A program made the position numbers and the translations under genes. From contig QCTJ01000002.1 in NCBI GenBank assembly GCA_003211205.1, positions 1 to 64,000 on the forward strand: a stretch of DNA of 64,000 nt, read 5' to 3'. This document shows positions 17,076 to 25,936 of the stretch, piece after piece; the stretch's first letter is position 1; each line of letters opens with the position of its first letter. The notes beneath the pieces are model-generated. The model was not told where the DNA came from and ran no database searches. It saw nothing but the letters and a program-made list of their open reading frames with translations. This DNA comes from Synechococcus sp. AG-673-F03 (GTDB lineage Bacteria > Cyanobacteriota > Cyanobacteriia > PCC-6307 > Cyanobiaceae).

Positions 17076-18524
17076 ATGAGTCCTGCTGCGAGCAAGTCAG
17101 CTCAGCCCACCGCTGCAGCGCCCAAGACTGCCTCTTCCAAGGCGGCTGCGTCCAAGGCGGCTGCTTCCAAGGCGGCTGCGTCCAAGGCGGCTGCGTCCAT
17201 TGTGATGCTTGCGGATTCCAAAGGAGTGGCGAAGGGTGTGAGTAAGAAGTCCAAGGCGAAGTCGAAGACTTCAGCTGCAAAGTCCTCAACCACGAAGGCC
17301 GCCGCGAAATCGAAACCGGCCGCTAAGAGCAGCGCAGCCAAGAGCGGTACAGCAGCCAAAAGCGCAGCAGCTGCCAAGACAACGAAAAGCGCGAAAACCT
17401 CTGCAGCCGCAACCCGTGCCAAGAGCACGGCCGCTGTCAAGCCCACTGAACTTGATGCCGCCGCTGATCAGTTGCTGGCCAAGACCTCCGGCAACCCTTC
17501 GGCAAGCAAGGAGGAGAAAGCCAAAGCAGACGCCAAGGCCAAGGTGCTGGCGAGCATCAAGGTTGGCCCCAAAGGGGTCTACACCGAGGATTCCATCAGG
17601 GTTTACCTGCAGGAGATCGGCAGGATTCGCCTGCTGCGACCAGACGAAGAAATCGAACTGGCCAGAAAAATCGCCGATCTTCTTTATCTCGAGGAGCTGG
17701 CGGCTCAGTTTGAAAGCGACAACGGCCGCGAACCCGACAACAAGGAGTGGGCGGCATTGGTGGAGATGCCCTTGATTCGTTTCCGCCGCCGACTGATGCT
17801 CGGTCGTCGAGCCAAGGAAAAAATGGTTCAGTCGAATCTGCGCCTTGTGGTGTCGATCGCCAAGAAATACATGAACCGGGGCCTAAGCTTTCAGGACCTC
17901 ATTCAGGAAGGCAGTCTGGGCCTGATTCGTGCCGCGGAAAAATTCGACCACGAGAAGGGCTATAAATTCTCCACTTACGCCACTTGGTGGATTCGCCAGG
18001 CCATCACAAGAGCCATCGCTGATCAGAGCCGAACGATTCGACTCCCGGTTCACCTCTACGAGACCATTTCCCGTATCAAGAAGACCACCAAAGTGCTCAG
18101 TCAGGAGTTTGGCCGCAAACCGACGGAAGAAGAGATCGCCGAATCAATGGAAATGACCATTGAAAAGCTTCGCTTCATCGCCAAGAGTGCCCAGCTTCCA
18201 ATCTCCCTTGAGACTCCCATTGGCAAAGAAGAGGATTCCCGCCTTGGCGACTTCATCGAAGCCGACATCGAGAATCCCGAGCAGGACGTGGCCAAAAATC
18301 TCTTACGTGAGGATCTGGAAGGCGTGCTGGCGACCCTCAGCCCGAGGGAGCGCGACGTTCTACGCCTGCGTTATGGCCTTGACGATGGACGCATGAAGAC
18401 CCTGGAGGAAATTGGCCAGATCTTCGATGTCACCCGTGAGCGGATCCGCCAGATCGAAGCCAAGGCATTGCGCAAGCTGCGGCATCCCAACCGGAACGGG
18501 GTCCTGAAGGAATACATCAAGTGA
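17076..18524 (+). CDS. rpoD: principal sigma-70 factor (RpoD/SigA type)
   Basis: 482 residues from ATG 17076. The C-terminal ~315 residues are a full group 1/2 sigma: region 1.2 ([16 protein letters not shown]), 2.1-2.4 ([25 protein letters not shown]), 3, and 4.2 ([20 protein letters not shown]) ending in [11 protein letters not shown]. Region 2.4 and the tail match the housekeeping type of cyanobacteria. The first ~165 residues are low-complexity Lys/Ala/Ser, histone-H1-like, encoded in part by 15-base tandem repeats. The promoter-binding role is certain; whether the basic arm contacts DNA or nucleic acid is inference. A strong terminator follows. Confidence 0.95.
   Translation: MSPAASKSAQPTAAAPKTASSKAAASKAAASKAAASKAAASIVMLADSKGVAKGVSKKSKAKSKTSAAKSSTTKAAAKSKPAAKSSAAKSGTAAKSAAAAKTTKSAKTSAAATRAKSTAAVKPTELDAAADQLLAKTSGNPSASKEEKAKADAKAKVLASIKVGPKGVYTEDSIRVYLQEIGRIRLLRPDEEIELARKIADLLYLEELAAQFESDNGREPDNKEWAALVEMPLIRFRRRLMLGRRAKEKMVQSNLRLVVSIAKKYMNRGLSFQDLIQEGSLGLIRAAEKFDHEKGYKFSTYATWWIRQAITRAIADQSRTIRLPVHLYETISRIKKTTKVLSQEFGRKPTEEEIAESMEMTIEKLRFIAKSAQLPISLETPIGKEEDSRLGDFIEADIENPEQDVAKNLLREDLEGVLATLSPRERDVLRLRYGLDDGRMKTLEEIGQIFDVTRERIRQIEAKALRKLRHPNRNGVLKEYIK
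17136..17195 (+). repeat. four 15-base tandem repeats in the sigma gene
   Basis: Four in-frame copies of TCCAAGGCGGCTGCG (copy 2 ends in T) encode Ser-Lys-Ala-Ala-Ala repeats in the N-terminal arm of the sigma factor. Being in frame, copy-number change would lengthen or shorten the arm without breaking the gene. Confidence 0.9.
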
Positions 18525-18552
18525 TTTCATAAAAGCAGCTCTCAGATCAATG

Positions 18553-18580
18553 AAAAAGGAGGCCAATGGCCTCCTTTTTT
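18553..18580 (+). terminator. intrinsic terminator after the sigma gene
   Basis: Stem AAAAAGGAGGCC / GGCCTCCTTTTTT with an AAT loop. The A-run before and T-run after make it able to act in both directions, which suits the convergent gene at 18606. Confidence 0.93.
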
Positions 18581-18605
18581 GATGGGTATTGATGAGCTCA
18601 ACCAT

Positions 18606-19058
18606 TCAGTGTGACTCGATGCTGTCGGTAAATTCCTGGAATGCTTTCTTCAACCGTTCCACAGGCGTTTCCGATGGAGGACATTCCTGATTGGTGGAAC
18701 GGGTATAGGCCTGAAGAATCCGTGCTTCCGGTTCTAGTAATGCTGCGACTGCAGCCTTGAGCATCACAACATTGCGCTGAGGCGTTAATCCAGCCAGATA
18801 GGAATGCAGAGACCACGGTCCTGAGTCATCCTGCTTTTCCAGCCGCAGGGGCCTGATCAATTGATAAGCCCGATCGCCATCAGAGTCAGTGGTCTGCCTG
18901 AGGCGTGCCACCAGCATCACCCCGCTAGTCAGCAAGACCAGTCGAATCGATCCCTCGCTCAACAAAGGCATGAAAGGCACTGATTCATCCGCCTGAGCCT
19001 GTGAGGATCCGGCGGATGACTGGCTCAGCTTTACCCCGTTGACCACAGGACCAGGCAT
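18606..19058 (-). CDS. conserved hypothetical protein
   Basis: 150 residues, not recognised. The middle is a beta-rich stretch (GSIRLVLLTSGVMLVARLRQ; DRAYQLIRPLRL) and the C-terminus is helical with a charged tail (VERLKKAFQEFTDSIES). No signal peptide, membrane segment or catalytic motif is clear. The N-terminal ~25 residues are Ser/Gln-rich. It shares the bidirectional terminator with the sigma gene and diverges from hemC by 164 bases. Coding is likely from the steady composition. Confidence 0.65.
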   Translation of the reverse strand: MPGPVVNGVKLSQSSAGSSQAQADESVPFMPLLSEGSIRLVLLTSGVMLVARLRQTTDSDGDRAYQLIRPLRLEKQDDSGPWSLHSYLAGLTPQRNVVMLKAAVAALLEPEARILQAYTRSTNQECPPSETPVERLKKAFQEFTDSIESH

Positions 19059-19222
19059 TGCGACCCTCGAGAACGCTCAGATCGTAAAGCTGCTTGCCTT
19101 GAAAAGTGGGCGATGCCGCTGAGCAGGAAGGCCAAGAAGCGATCACGGGCCTGCAATCTGTGAAATCTTGAACGGAACTGGGCCTTCGACTCCGTAGGCT
19201 AAATGGCTGTTTCAACTTGCCC

Positions 19223-20176
19223 ATGGCTCTCGAGCAACTGCGCATCGCCTCCCGCCGCAGCCAGCTGGCCATGGTGCAGACCAACTGGGTGAAAGCCGAA
19301 CTGGAGAAAGCCCACCCAGGCCTGGCGATCTCAGTGGAGGCCATGGCCACTCAGGGCGACAAAATTCTGGATGTGGCTCTGGCGAAAATCGGCGACAAGG
19401 GCCTGTTCACAAAGGAACTGGAGGCCCAGATGCTGGTGGGTCGAGCGGAGATCGCCGTGCATTCGCTCAAGGATCTACCCACCAACCTGCCCGATGGCCT
19501 GATGCTCGGTTGCATCACCGAGCGGGAAGATCCCGCGGATGCCCTGGTGGTGAACAGCAAGAGTGCTGAGTACACCCTGGAAACCCTGCCGGAGGGATCC
19601 GTCGTCGGCACCAGCTCGTTGCGCAGATTGGCACAGCTGCGTTATCACTTCCCCCATCTCCAGTTCAAGGACGTTCGCGGCAACGTCATTACCCGACTCG
19701 AAAAACTGGATGCTGGTGGCTACGACTGCCTGATCCTCGCGGCGGCAGGTCTGAGTCGACTCGGATTCGGGGATCGGATCCACCAGATCATTCCTGGCCA
19801 CATCTCTCTGCATGCCGTGGGACAGGGGGCCCTTGGCATCGAATGTGTCACAGACAACAAAGATGTTCTCAACATCATTCAAGTGCTTGAGCATGGCCCC
19901 ACCAGCGGACGATGCCTGGCGGAGCGAGCCTTCCTCCGGGAACTTGAAGGCGGCTGCCAGGTGCCGATTGGAGTCAACAGCCGCATTGATGGCCATGAAC
20001 TGGTACTCACTGGGATGGTGGCCAGCTTGGATGGCAAGCGAATGATCCGTGATGAACGCCGCGGCCCCCTCGGCAATCCCGAAGATGTGGGTCTGAAGCT
20101 CGCAGCAGACTTGAAATCTCAAGGTGCCGGCGAGATCCTGAAGGAAATCTTCGCCTCGGTTCGCCCCGAAGCCTGA
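19223..20176 (+). CDS. hemC: hydroxymethylbilane synthase (porphobilinogen deaminase)
   Basis: Joins four porphobilinogen units into hydroxymethylbilane on the way to haem, chlorophyll, bilins and corrins. 317 residues from ATG 19223. Motifs: [41 protein letters not shown] (shown in parts), [19 protein letters not shown], and the dipyrromethane cofactor Cys in [10 protein letters not shown]. With hemL at 35643 and two cob genes, tetrapyrrole synthesis is well represented in the window but not clustered. It ends 6 bases from the convergent L,D-transpeptidase. Confidence 0.97.
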   Translation: MALEQLRIASRRSQLAMVQTNWVKAELEKAHPGLAISVEAMATQGDKILDVALAKIGDKGLFTKELEAQMLVGRAEIAVHSLKDLPTNLPDGLMLGCITEREDPADALVVNSKSAEYTLETLPEGSVVGTSSLRRLAQLRYHFPHLQFKDVRGNVITRLEKLDAGGYDCLILAAAGLSRLGFGDRIHQIIPGHISLHAVGQGALGIECVTDNKDVLNIIQVLEHGPTSGRCLAERAFLRELEGGCQVPIGVNSRIDGHELVLTGMVASLDGKRMIRDERRGPLGNPEDVGLKLAADLKSQGAGEILKEIFASVRPEA

Positions 20177-20182
20177 CAAAAA

Positions 20183-20761
20183 TCAGCGGGTGATCATCAC
20201 TGGCGTGCCCACGTCCACCAGCTCGTAGAGCTTCTGAACGTGAGCATTGAGCATGCGGACGCAGCCATTCGAGACCGCCGCGCGGATTTTCACCCAATGA
20301 GGCCAGGGGGTTCCATGAATTCCGAATTGATTGGGTCCCTGCTGTAGGAAGCCGATCCAGCGATGGCCGAGGGGGCTCGTAGGCCCTGTCACCGGATGAA
20401 CCCGGCCGGATTTCGTGCTTTCGTACTGAGGATTGACAAGCTTGGTCTCGACCCGGAAAACACCCGTGGGGGTGGGAGTCTTGGGATCACCAATGGCCAC
20501 AGGCCAGCGCCCGATGGACTGACCAGCGCGGATCACACTGATGCGTCGCTGCTTGAGATCGAGATGAATGCTGGTCTCAATATTCACGGAATGCACTGTC
20601 GCTGAAGCAAATAACGGTGTCTGCGGCTGAGGGGAAGCAACCGCTGGACCCGATGCAGCCAGAGCCAAGGAAACGGCCCCAAGAGTCACCAGAGAAGAAC
20701 AGCCAACGCACTTGAGACCCATTACCAGACAGCCAAGACTCACTAGTCTCAACGTATCCAT
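20183..20761 (-). CDS. L,D-transpeptidase (YkuD domain)
   Basis: About 192 residues from ATG 20761 (an upstream ATG at 20782 is possible). The N-terminus is an export signal ending near ALAASGPAVAS. The YkuD catalytic domain shows TPTPTGVF, the HGTPWP histidine motif and the SNGCVRM cysteine motif, so the active site is complete. Such enzymes make 3-3 crosslinks in peptidoglycan or attach proteins to it, in the periplasm. Substrate is not known. No binding domain such as LysM is present, which makes it a minimal form. Confidence 0.92.
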   Translation of the reverse strand: MDTLRLVSLGCLVMGLKCVGCSSLVTLGAVSLALAASGPAVASPQPQTPLFASATVHSVNIETSIHLDLKQRRISVIRAGQSIGRWPVAIGDPKTPTPTGVFRVETKLVNPQYESTKSGRVHPVTGPTSPLGHRWIGFLQQGPNQFGIHGTPWPHWVKIRAAVSNGCVRMLNAHVQKLYELVDVGTPVMITR

Positions 20762-20857
20762 TGGCCGGAGGAAAAGCCGCACACCAGTGGAGGACTTTCT
20801 GAAGAAACCTCTTCAATCCATCACTGACTGCAGCAAAGCCTGCGGTATCCAGCCTCT

Positions 20858-21193
20858 TCAGGGCAGCACCGAAAAAGCAAACCAGAGCAGACAAACAGCA
20901 AAGGCAACATTGATGAGCTGGCTTCCTGCCCTCAGATGCTGGGGATTGCGCTGACGTTCAAAAAGATGCAAGACCGCTGCCTGGAGCAAATAGATGCCGA
21001 ACAACAGGATGAGCGAACCAAGAGTCGTGGTTCCCCAGTCCAGAGACGAAGCGATCAAAGCGACCACACCCCAGGCGAGGTTGGCGAATCCCACCTCGAT
21101 CTGGAAATCATTGCGCTTGCCAAGATCCCAGCCCATGCGCAACGCATCGCTGCGATGAAACACGGTATGGCGGACAAATGACAACAGCCCCAC
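20858..21193 (-). CDS. small membrane protein, unknown
   Basis: 111 residues with about three hydrophobic segments: ANLAWGVVALIASSL, LGSLILLFGIYLLQAAVLHL and INVAFAVCLLWFAFSVL. The N-terminus has FVRHTVFHRSDALRMGWDLG, a charged loop. No function recognised. It starts 12 bases after the stop of an even smaller membrane protein on the same strand, so the two are probably one transcript. Confidence 0.7.
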   Translation of the reverse strand: MGLLSFVRHTVFHRSDALRMGWDLGKRNDFQIEVGFANLAWGVVALIASSLDWGTTTLGSLILLFGIYLLQAAVLHLFERQRNPQHLRAGSQLINVAFAVCLLWFAFSVLP

Positions 21194-21205
21194 ACCACCG
21201 ACTGA

Positions 21206-21349
21206 TCAGAGCGCGACCCACTGAACGGCAGAAGAAATCTGGCCTGACGACAGGGCATTGAATCCAAAGAACAGACCGATGCCACCCACAACCCATATGA
21301 CTTGCATCAGCACCTTGGCAATCCGGGGATGGGTGGGCAGCATCATCAT
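21206..21349 (-). CDS. 47-residue single-pass membrane protein
   Basis: Short frame from the third of three tandem ATG codons (21349, 21346, 21343 all in frame). It reads MLPTHPRIAKVLMQVIWVV, then GGIGLFFGFNALSSGQ, one clear hydrophobic helix with flanking positive charge. It fits neatly between ppa and the 111-residue membrane protein on the same strand with short spacers, which supports it. Function unknown. Confidence 0.6.
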   Translation of the reverse strand: MMMLPTHPRIAKVLMQVIWVVGGIGLFFGFNALSSGQISSAVQWVAL

Positions 21350-21373
21350 GTTGAACGCGCAGCAACGCGTGGA

Positions 21374-21961
21374 TTAATCAACGAGCTTGGGATCGATCTC
21401 AGCCAGATAACGAGCCTCACAGGTCTTGATTATCTCAATGGCTTTATCCGTGCCGAAGAATCCGTTCACGGTGCAGGTCCCGGGCTTCTTCAGATCCTTG
21501 TAATGCTCCCAGTAATAAGTGGTTTCCTTTTTCCAGTGATCACCAAGATCCTCAAAGCTCTTGATGTGATCCATGCGCTTGTCATCAGCCAACACTGCGA
21601 TGACTTTGTCATCAACCTCACCACCATCATCAAAGGTCATGATGCCGATGATTCGAGCTTCAACGATCGAACCTGGAACCAGAGGCTCAGTGACATTGAC
21701 GATCTCAATATCAAGTGGATCACCGTCCTCATCCCAGGTCCGGGGAATACAGCCGTAAGCGAAGGGATAGGCCAGGGAGGAATAACCAACCCGATCCAAC
21801 TTCAGGTGACCGGTCTCGGTGATCAGCTCGTACTTGTTGATCGTGTTCGAGTTGAGCTCCACGATCGTGTTCAGACGCAACTCGGATTCGTCAGCAAAGG
21901 CCGGCAGCACATGCAGCAGGTTCGGCATGCTGCGGCTCGGAGCCTGGTCGAGATTGGCCAT
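21374..21961 (-). CDS. ppa: class I inorganic pyrophosphatase, second copy
   Basis: 195 residues from ATG 21961. All family I active-site residues are present: VELNSNTINKYEL, LDRVGYSSLAYPFAYGCIP, DEDGDPLDIEI (all three Asp of the metal loop), FDDGGEVDDKVIAVL and YWEHYKDLK. This is therefore the copy expected to be fully active, in contrast to the one at 3876. It has a longer N-terminus (about 20 residues) and a C-terminal extension relative to E. coli Ppa. Likely supplies bulk pyrophosphate removal. Two small membrane-protein genes lie downstream on the same strand. Confidence 0.93.
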   Translation of the reverse strand: MANLDQAPSRSMPNLLHVLPAFADESELRLNTIVELNSNTINKYELITETGHLKLDRVGYSSLAYPFAYGCIPRTWDEDGDPLDIEIVNVTEPLVPGSIVEARIIGIMTFDDGGEVDDKVIAVLADDKRMDHIKSFEDLGDHWKKETTYYWEHYKDLKKPGTCTVNGFFGTDKAIEIIKTCEARYLAEIDPKLVD

Positions 21962-22083
21962 GGAAGACGGCGTTCGGAGCGGTGATATTACGAGCACGTC
22001 TCAACGCAGCTTCGTGCTCAACCGTGTGGTGCAGCTCTGACATTCACCGCACGCTGATTCAGCACAAAGCACGGGGCAGAGGG

Positions 22084-23625
22084 TTAGGCCCGGACAGTGA
22101 ACAAACGCTGCAGCTTGGCTTCCAGGTAGTTCAGGAAGGGATCACTTGAGAGAGATCGGCCGGACACCTGCTCAACGAGCTGTTCAGCATTGAGGGCACG
22201 TCCGATGGGATGGACGTTGTCTCGCAGCCAACCGAGCATGACGCTGAGATCACCACGGCGAACATGCTCTTCAGGAGAACCAATTGCCGCCGTCATGGCC
22301 TCGCTCAACTGTGCGCTAACCAGGTGCCCAAGCAGATAGGAGGGGAAATAGCCAAACAGACCTTCGCTCCAGTGCACATCCTGGAGGCAGCCCTGCGCAT
22401 TATCAGCCGGGGTGACCCCCAGCAAGTCGCTGTAACGACGGTTCCATTCTCTGGGGAGATCCTCCACAGGCAGACCCTCTTCCAGCAGAGCCAGCTCAAG
22501 ATCCGTTCGCACAAGGATGTGAAGTCCGTAGCTGAGTTCATCCGCTTCCACCCGGTTGCATCCGGGAGCCACCGGATTCATCGCCTTCCACAGATCCGCC
22601 GACGACCCCAGAGGTGCACCTGCAGCGGCAAAGCGTTCCCACCAGAGTTCTGAAAAGGGTTGACTGCGGGCCACCCGGTTTTCCCAGAACAGCGACTGAC
22701 TCTCATGCACGGCCATCGACGTGGCCTGACCGAGAGGCCAGGCAAACCACTGATGTGAAGAGGTCGGCAGTCCCTGCTCGTACAACGAATGGCCCCACTC
22801 ATGGGCTGTGGCCAGAAAACAGGACAAAGGCTGACCCTCCACCACACGCGTGGTGATGCGGAAGTCGCGAGGACCCAATGTGATTGAGAAGGGGTGCGGG
22901 GAAGCCGCGACGCATGTGATCCCTTTGTCCCTGCCCCAGTCGCAGAGCAGCTGCTCACAGAGTTGCTGCTGAGTCGATGCGGGCAGATCCCAGCTCAGAG
23001 ACGACGGTCTTGGACTGCCCTTGAGTTGCTCCAACAACTCAGGCAAACGTCTGCGCAGTGGCGCGAACAAATTCTGAAGCCGCTGAAGCGTGAGGTCAGG
23101 CTCGAACGGCTGCGCGAGGGTTTCCCAGCAACTTCGAGGTTCTGCCAGCTGACAGGCCTGTTCCTGACGCAGCTCCACCATCCGACTAAGAGCTGGTGCA
23201 AACAGAGCAAAGTCGGAAGCGCTGCGGGCCTGTTGCCAAAGGTCGTAACCCTGGGATTTAGCAGTGGCCAAAGCACTGACAAGATCAGGATCCAGTGCCT
23301 GCTGCCGCTGGAGATCCTGCTCAAGCAGATCCAGATTGCGGGCCTGGCCAGTGACAATCTCAGGAGGATCTCCACAATTGGAGCGGGTTCGCCACTCATC
23401 ACGGGCTTCCGCGATCAGCTCCGCATAGTGCTCAGAGCTCTGGCGTGCATGGAGCTGGCGAGCCAGCAGAGCCAGTTGCTCACCCCGCCATGCTGCACCA
23501 CCGCTTGGCATTCGGGTGTTTTGATCCCAGTAGAGCGTTCTGGTTATGGAATCCATAACCTGGGTTTCGTGAAGGTGCGAGCCAAGACGCTCCCAAGCCG
23601 TTGTCCCGGCAGCCATTGGCTTCAT
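22084..23625 (-). CDS. M32-family carboxypeptidase (Taq type)
   Basis: 513-residue zinc metallocarboxypeptidase. The zinc motif HEWGH lies at residues 275-279, with the HPFSITLGPRDFRITTR block just before and HESQSLFWENRV after, including the third ligand Glu. These enzymes remove C-terminal residues from peptides in the cytoplasm, probably in peptide recycling. No signal peptide. The length and motif set are normal for family M32. It is separated from the neighbouring ppa by 122 bases and from a small membrane-protein gene by 90 bases. Confidence 0.95.
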   Translation of the reverse strand: MKPMAAGTTAWERLGSHLHETQVMDSITRTLYWDQNTRMPSGGAAWRGEQLALLARQLHARQSSEHYAELIAEARDEWRTRSNCGDPPEIVTGQARNLDLLEQDLQRQQALDPDLVSALATAKSQGYDLWQQARSASDFALFAPALSRMVELRQEQACQLAEPRSCWETLAQPFEPDLTLQRLQNLFAPLRRRLPELLEQLKGSPRPSSLSWDLPASTQQQLCEQLLCDWGRDKGITCVAASPHPFSITLGPRDFRITTRVVEGQPLSCFLATAHEWGHSLYEQGLPTSSHQWFAWPLGQATSMAVHESQSLFWENRVARSQPFSELWWERFAAAGAPLGSSADLWKAMNPVAPGCNRVEADELSYGLHILVRTDLELALLEEGLPVEDLPREWNRRYSDLLGVTPADNAQGCLQDVHWSEGLFGYFPSYLLGHLVSAQLSEAMTAAIGSPEEHVRRGDLSVMLGWLRDNVHPIGRALNAEQLVEQVSGRSLSSDPFLNYLEAKLQRLFTVRA

Positions 23626-23715
23626 CGATCTAAAAAGACCTTAACCAGCTTCCAGATCGGAGCACAGAGCCCAGATCGCTAATCCCTGCTCGATCTGCCT
23701 TCAAGCCATCAACCG

Positions 23716-23922
23716 TCAGGACAACTCCTGATCGTCACTTGCACTGGAATCGGGTTCCCCACCTTCAGCTCGAAGAGCCCTCTCCAGGGCATTGACCTGG
23801 GCTGTTCGTTCATGGGATTCAACAATGACGTTGACTTGTCGGACAGCGACGAGCTTGCGCCATAGCAGAGCGATCAGCCAGGAGGCCGTGGCGAAGACTG
23901 CTGCGAAATACAGGAGTCGCAT
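23716..23922 (-). CDS. 68-residue membrane protein
   Basis: One N-terminal hydrophobic helix (LLYFAAVFATASWLIALLW) followed by a basic patch and a charged helical tail (VNALERALRAEGG) rich in Glu/Asp/Ser at the end. Probably a single-pass membrane protein with a cytoplasmic tail. Function unknown; first of three small genes of unknown role in this stretch. Confidence 0.55.
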   Translation of the reverse strand: MRLLYFAAVFATASWLIALLWRKLVAVRQVNVIVESHERTAQVNALERALRAEGGEPDSSASDDQELS

Positions 23923-23999
23923 GATCTCCGAAGATCCGGCGGAAACGCTGTTCTAATTGAAACGGCGGTTCAAGGGCGGAGTCGAGATCGACAGGCCGC

Positions 24000-24143
24000 T
24001 TATGCCAGCTCTTCACCGTCTTCAGGAGAGCCGCTCTCCTGATCCCTTTGGTCCTCGAGCGTCAGCCGTTTCAACAGGCGCTGGGCATCCTGGCGCCTGA
24101 ACAGCTCATGAAATCGATTGATCAGATAGTCGACGTCTGTCAT
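24000..24143 (-). CDS. 47-residue hypothetical protein
   Basis: From ATG 24143: one amphipathic basic helix (DVDYLINRFHELFRRQDAQR) and an acidic tail. A longer frame to 24269 exists, but its extra part runs through the upstream gene and looks non-coding. No function recognised; support is modest. Confidence 0.45.
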   Translation of the reverse strand: MTDVDYLINRFHELFRRQDAQRLLKRLTLEDQRDQESGSPEDGEELA

Positions 24144-24210
24144 GAACCAAGCCCTGCTTCGCAGGCTGACCGCACACTCAACACATTCTCGCGCGGATCT
24201 GGCGATTGGT

Positions 24211-24456
24211 TTAGTCCCTGCGGCAATAGCCACCGCCCATGGGGTTCCAACCAGACGGACAGTTCTCATCCAGAGCCGGGCGCAGGGTGTAGCTCATCAA
24301 TCCGAGAGCGCTGCACTTGCCGTTTGACATATCGATGTAGCCCATCGGGCACTCAGCAGTGAGTTTCTTGACCACGCGTTGCGCCCTTGCCGGAAGCGGG
24401 GAAACGCTGACCATGGGAACCAGAATCAGCAGAAGCCAGCCCAGTCTGTTGAACAT
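24211..24456 (-). CDS. small secreted four-cysteine protein
   Basis: 81 residues from ATG 24456. A clear signal peptide (LGWLLLILVPMVSVSPLPARA) is followed by a ~55-residue mature part with four Cys (AECPMGY, NGKCSAL, ENCPSGW, GGYCRRD) spaced as if in two similar C-P-x-G-[YW] ... C units. This suggests two disulphides and an internal duplication. It probably acts in the periplasm or outside the cell. Function unknown. Confidence 0.65.
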   Translation of the reverse strand: MFNRLGWLLLILVPMVSVSPLPARAQRVVKKLTAECPMGYIDMSNGKCSALGLMSYTLRPALDENCPSGWNPMGGGYCRRD

Positions 24457-24517
24457 CGAATGATCAGAACCGCTGCTCACGCTCCAGGCTAGAGCTGAAG
24501 TTCAACGATGATGCCCA

Positions 24518-24799
24518 ATGGCAGCTCTGCTCAGCCTTCAAGAACGCGAAGACCTTCGCGTAACTCTGACGCAGTGGCAGGTGGGGGATGCGCGCCTCAA
24601 GCGCCAGTGGCAGTTCAGCGATTTCAGTGAGGCATTCGCCTTCATGACCAGGGTTGCCCTTTTGGCGGAATCGATGCAGCACCATCCCAACTGGAGCAAT
24701 GTCTACAACCGGGTGACGATCGAACTGACCACGCACGACCTGGGAGGACTCAGCAATCTGGATGCCGAGCTGGCGCGATCCATCGACGCCTTGCAGTAA
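24518..24799 (+). CDS. phhB: pterin-4a-carbinolamine dehydratase
   Basis: 93 residues with the family signature [20 protein letters not shown] (key residues HH...W...Y) and the helical [12 protein letters not shown]. It dehydrates 4a-hydroxytetrahydropterins; in bacteria lacking phenylalanine hydroxylase a related role in pterin or molybdopterin metabolism or folate salvage has been proposed. It lies 38 bases upstream of the CobW-type GTPase and may be cotranscribed with it. Confidence 0.93.
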   Translation: MAALLSLQEREDLRVTLTQWQVGDARLKRQWQFSDFSEAFAFMTRVALLAESMQHHPNWSNVYNRVTIELTTHDLGGLSNLDAELARSIDALQ

Positions 24800-24837
24800 G
24801 CCGCTGCCAGAATGATTCCCAGGCAGGCAATTTTCCT

Positions 24838-25872
24838 ATGACATCCAGCGTGAAGAGAGCCGCTGTGCCGGTGACGATTCTCACCGGCTTTCTTGGAGCA
24901 GGGAAAACGACGCTGTTGAACCACATCCTGAGCAATCAGGAGGGGCTTAAAACAGCTGTTCTAGTGAATGAATTCGGGGAGATCGGCATCGACAACGAGC
25001 TGGTGGTGAGCACCAACGAAGACATGGTCGAACTGAGCAACGGTTGCATCTGCTGCTCCATTAACGGAGAGCTGCTAGAGGCAGTCGAACGCATCCTCAA
25101 CAGACCCAAACCGGTCGAATACCTGGTGGTGGAAACCACGGGTCTGGCTGATCCGCTGCCTGTTGCCATGACGTTCCTGGGCAGCGAGCTGCGTGATTCG
25201 ACAAGGCTCGACTCGATCATCACCTTGATTGATGCTGAGAACTTCGGAGCAGAGGCCATTGCCAGCGAAGTCGGCCGATCACAGGTGATCTATGGCGACA
25301 TCCTGATGCTCAACAAGACCGATCTTGTCGATGAAGGGCGCGTGAAGGATGTCGAACAACAGCTGCGCGACGTCAAAAAGGATGCACGCATCCTGCACTC
25401 AGTGAAGGGGGATGTGCCGCTGCCCCTTCTCCTGAGCGTGGGTCTGTTCGAATCCGACCGAGTGGTGAACGAAAGCCATGACCATGAGCATGACCACGGG
25501 CACAGCCATGACCAAGGCCACAGCCACCATGACCATGGGCACAGCCATGACCACGGATTCGCGGATCATCTGGCCATCGAAGGCTTCACGTCACTGTCCT
25601 TCTCAAGCAGTGATCCCTTTGATCTGAGAGCCTTTCAGAATTTTCTCGACAACCACCTGCCTGAAAGCGTTTTTCGAGCCAAAGGAATTCTCTGGTTCAA
25701 GGAAAGCGAGCGACGTCACGTATTCCATCTGGCGGGCAAACGTTTCTCAATCGACGACAGCGACTGGACCGGGACCCGCAAGAACCAACTGGTGCTCATC
25801 GGCCGTGGACTCGACCATGACACCCTGAGGCATCAGCTCCAGGAATGCGTTGCCGTGCCTGTTAATCAGTAA
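24838..25872 (+). CDS. CobW/ZNG1-type metal GTPase
   Basis: 344-residue G3E GTPase and putative metallochaperone. The P-loop is GFLGAGKTTLLNH, the metal-binding CxCC is NGCICCSI, and the Walker B/G3 region is VVETTGLADP, with NKTD for guanine. A His/Asp-rich loop (residues ~210-242) holds about 14 His and probably binds Zn, Ni or Co. The C-terminal CobW domain follows (ILWFKESERRHVFHLAGKRF in part). Known members deliver Zn or Co under shortage. No Zur box was recognised upstream. Confidence 0.92.
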   Translation: MTSSVKRAAVPVTILTGFLGAGKTTLLNHILSNQEGLKTAVLVNEFGEIGIDNELVVSTNEDMVELSNGCICCSINGELLEAVERILNRPKPVEYLVVETTGLADPLPVAMTFLGSELRDSTRLDSIITLIDAENFGAEAIASEVGRSQVIYGDILMLNKTDLVDEGRVKDVEQQLRDVKKDARILHSVKGDVPLPLLLSVGLFESDRVVNESHDHEHDHGHSHDQGHSHHDHGHSHDHGFADHLAIEGFTSLSFSSSDPFDLRAFQNFLDNHLPESVFRAKGILWFKESERRHVFHLAGKRFSIDDSDWTGTRKNQLVLIGRGLDHDTLRHQLQECVAVPVNQ

Positions 25873-25925
25873 GTGCAGGCGAAGTTGCCCCGTATTCAGC
25901 AAACACGATTAGGGTGGCATGCAAT

Positions 25926-25935
25926 GAGGAGAGGG
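25926..25935 (+). promoter_or_regulatory. ribosome binding site of a small gene
   Basis: GAGGAGAGGG lies just upstream of the ATG at 25937, a stronger Shine-Dalgarno match than most genes in the window. It decides in favour of the 48-residue frame being translated, although the spacing (about 3-7 bases) is a little tight. Confidence 0.6.
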
Positions 25936-25936
25936 C

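Noticed and set aside
25465-25560. Possible CRISPR-like repeat
   Set aside because: Only two imperfect copies, in frame in a gene, explained by a His-rich loop.
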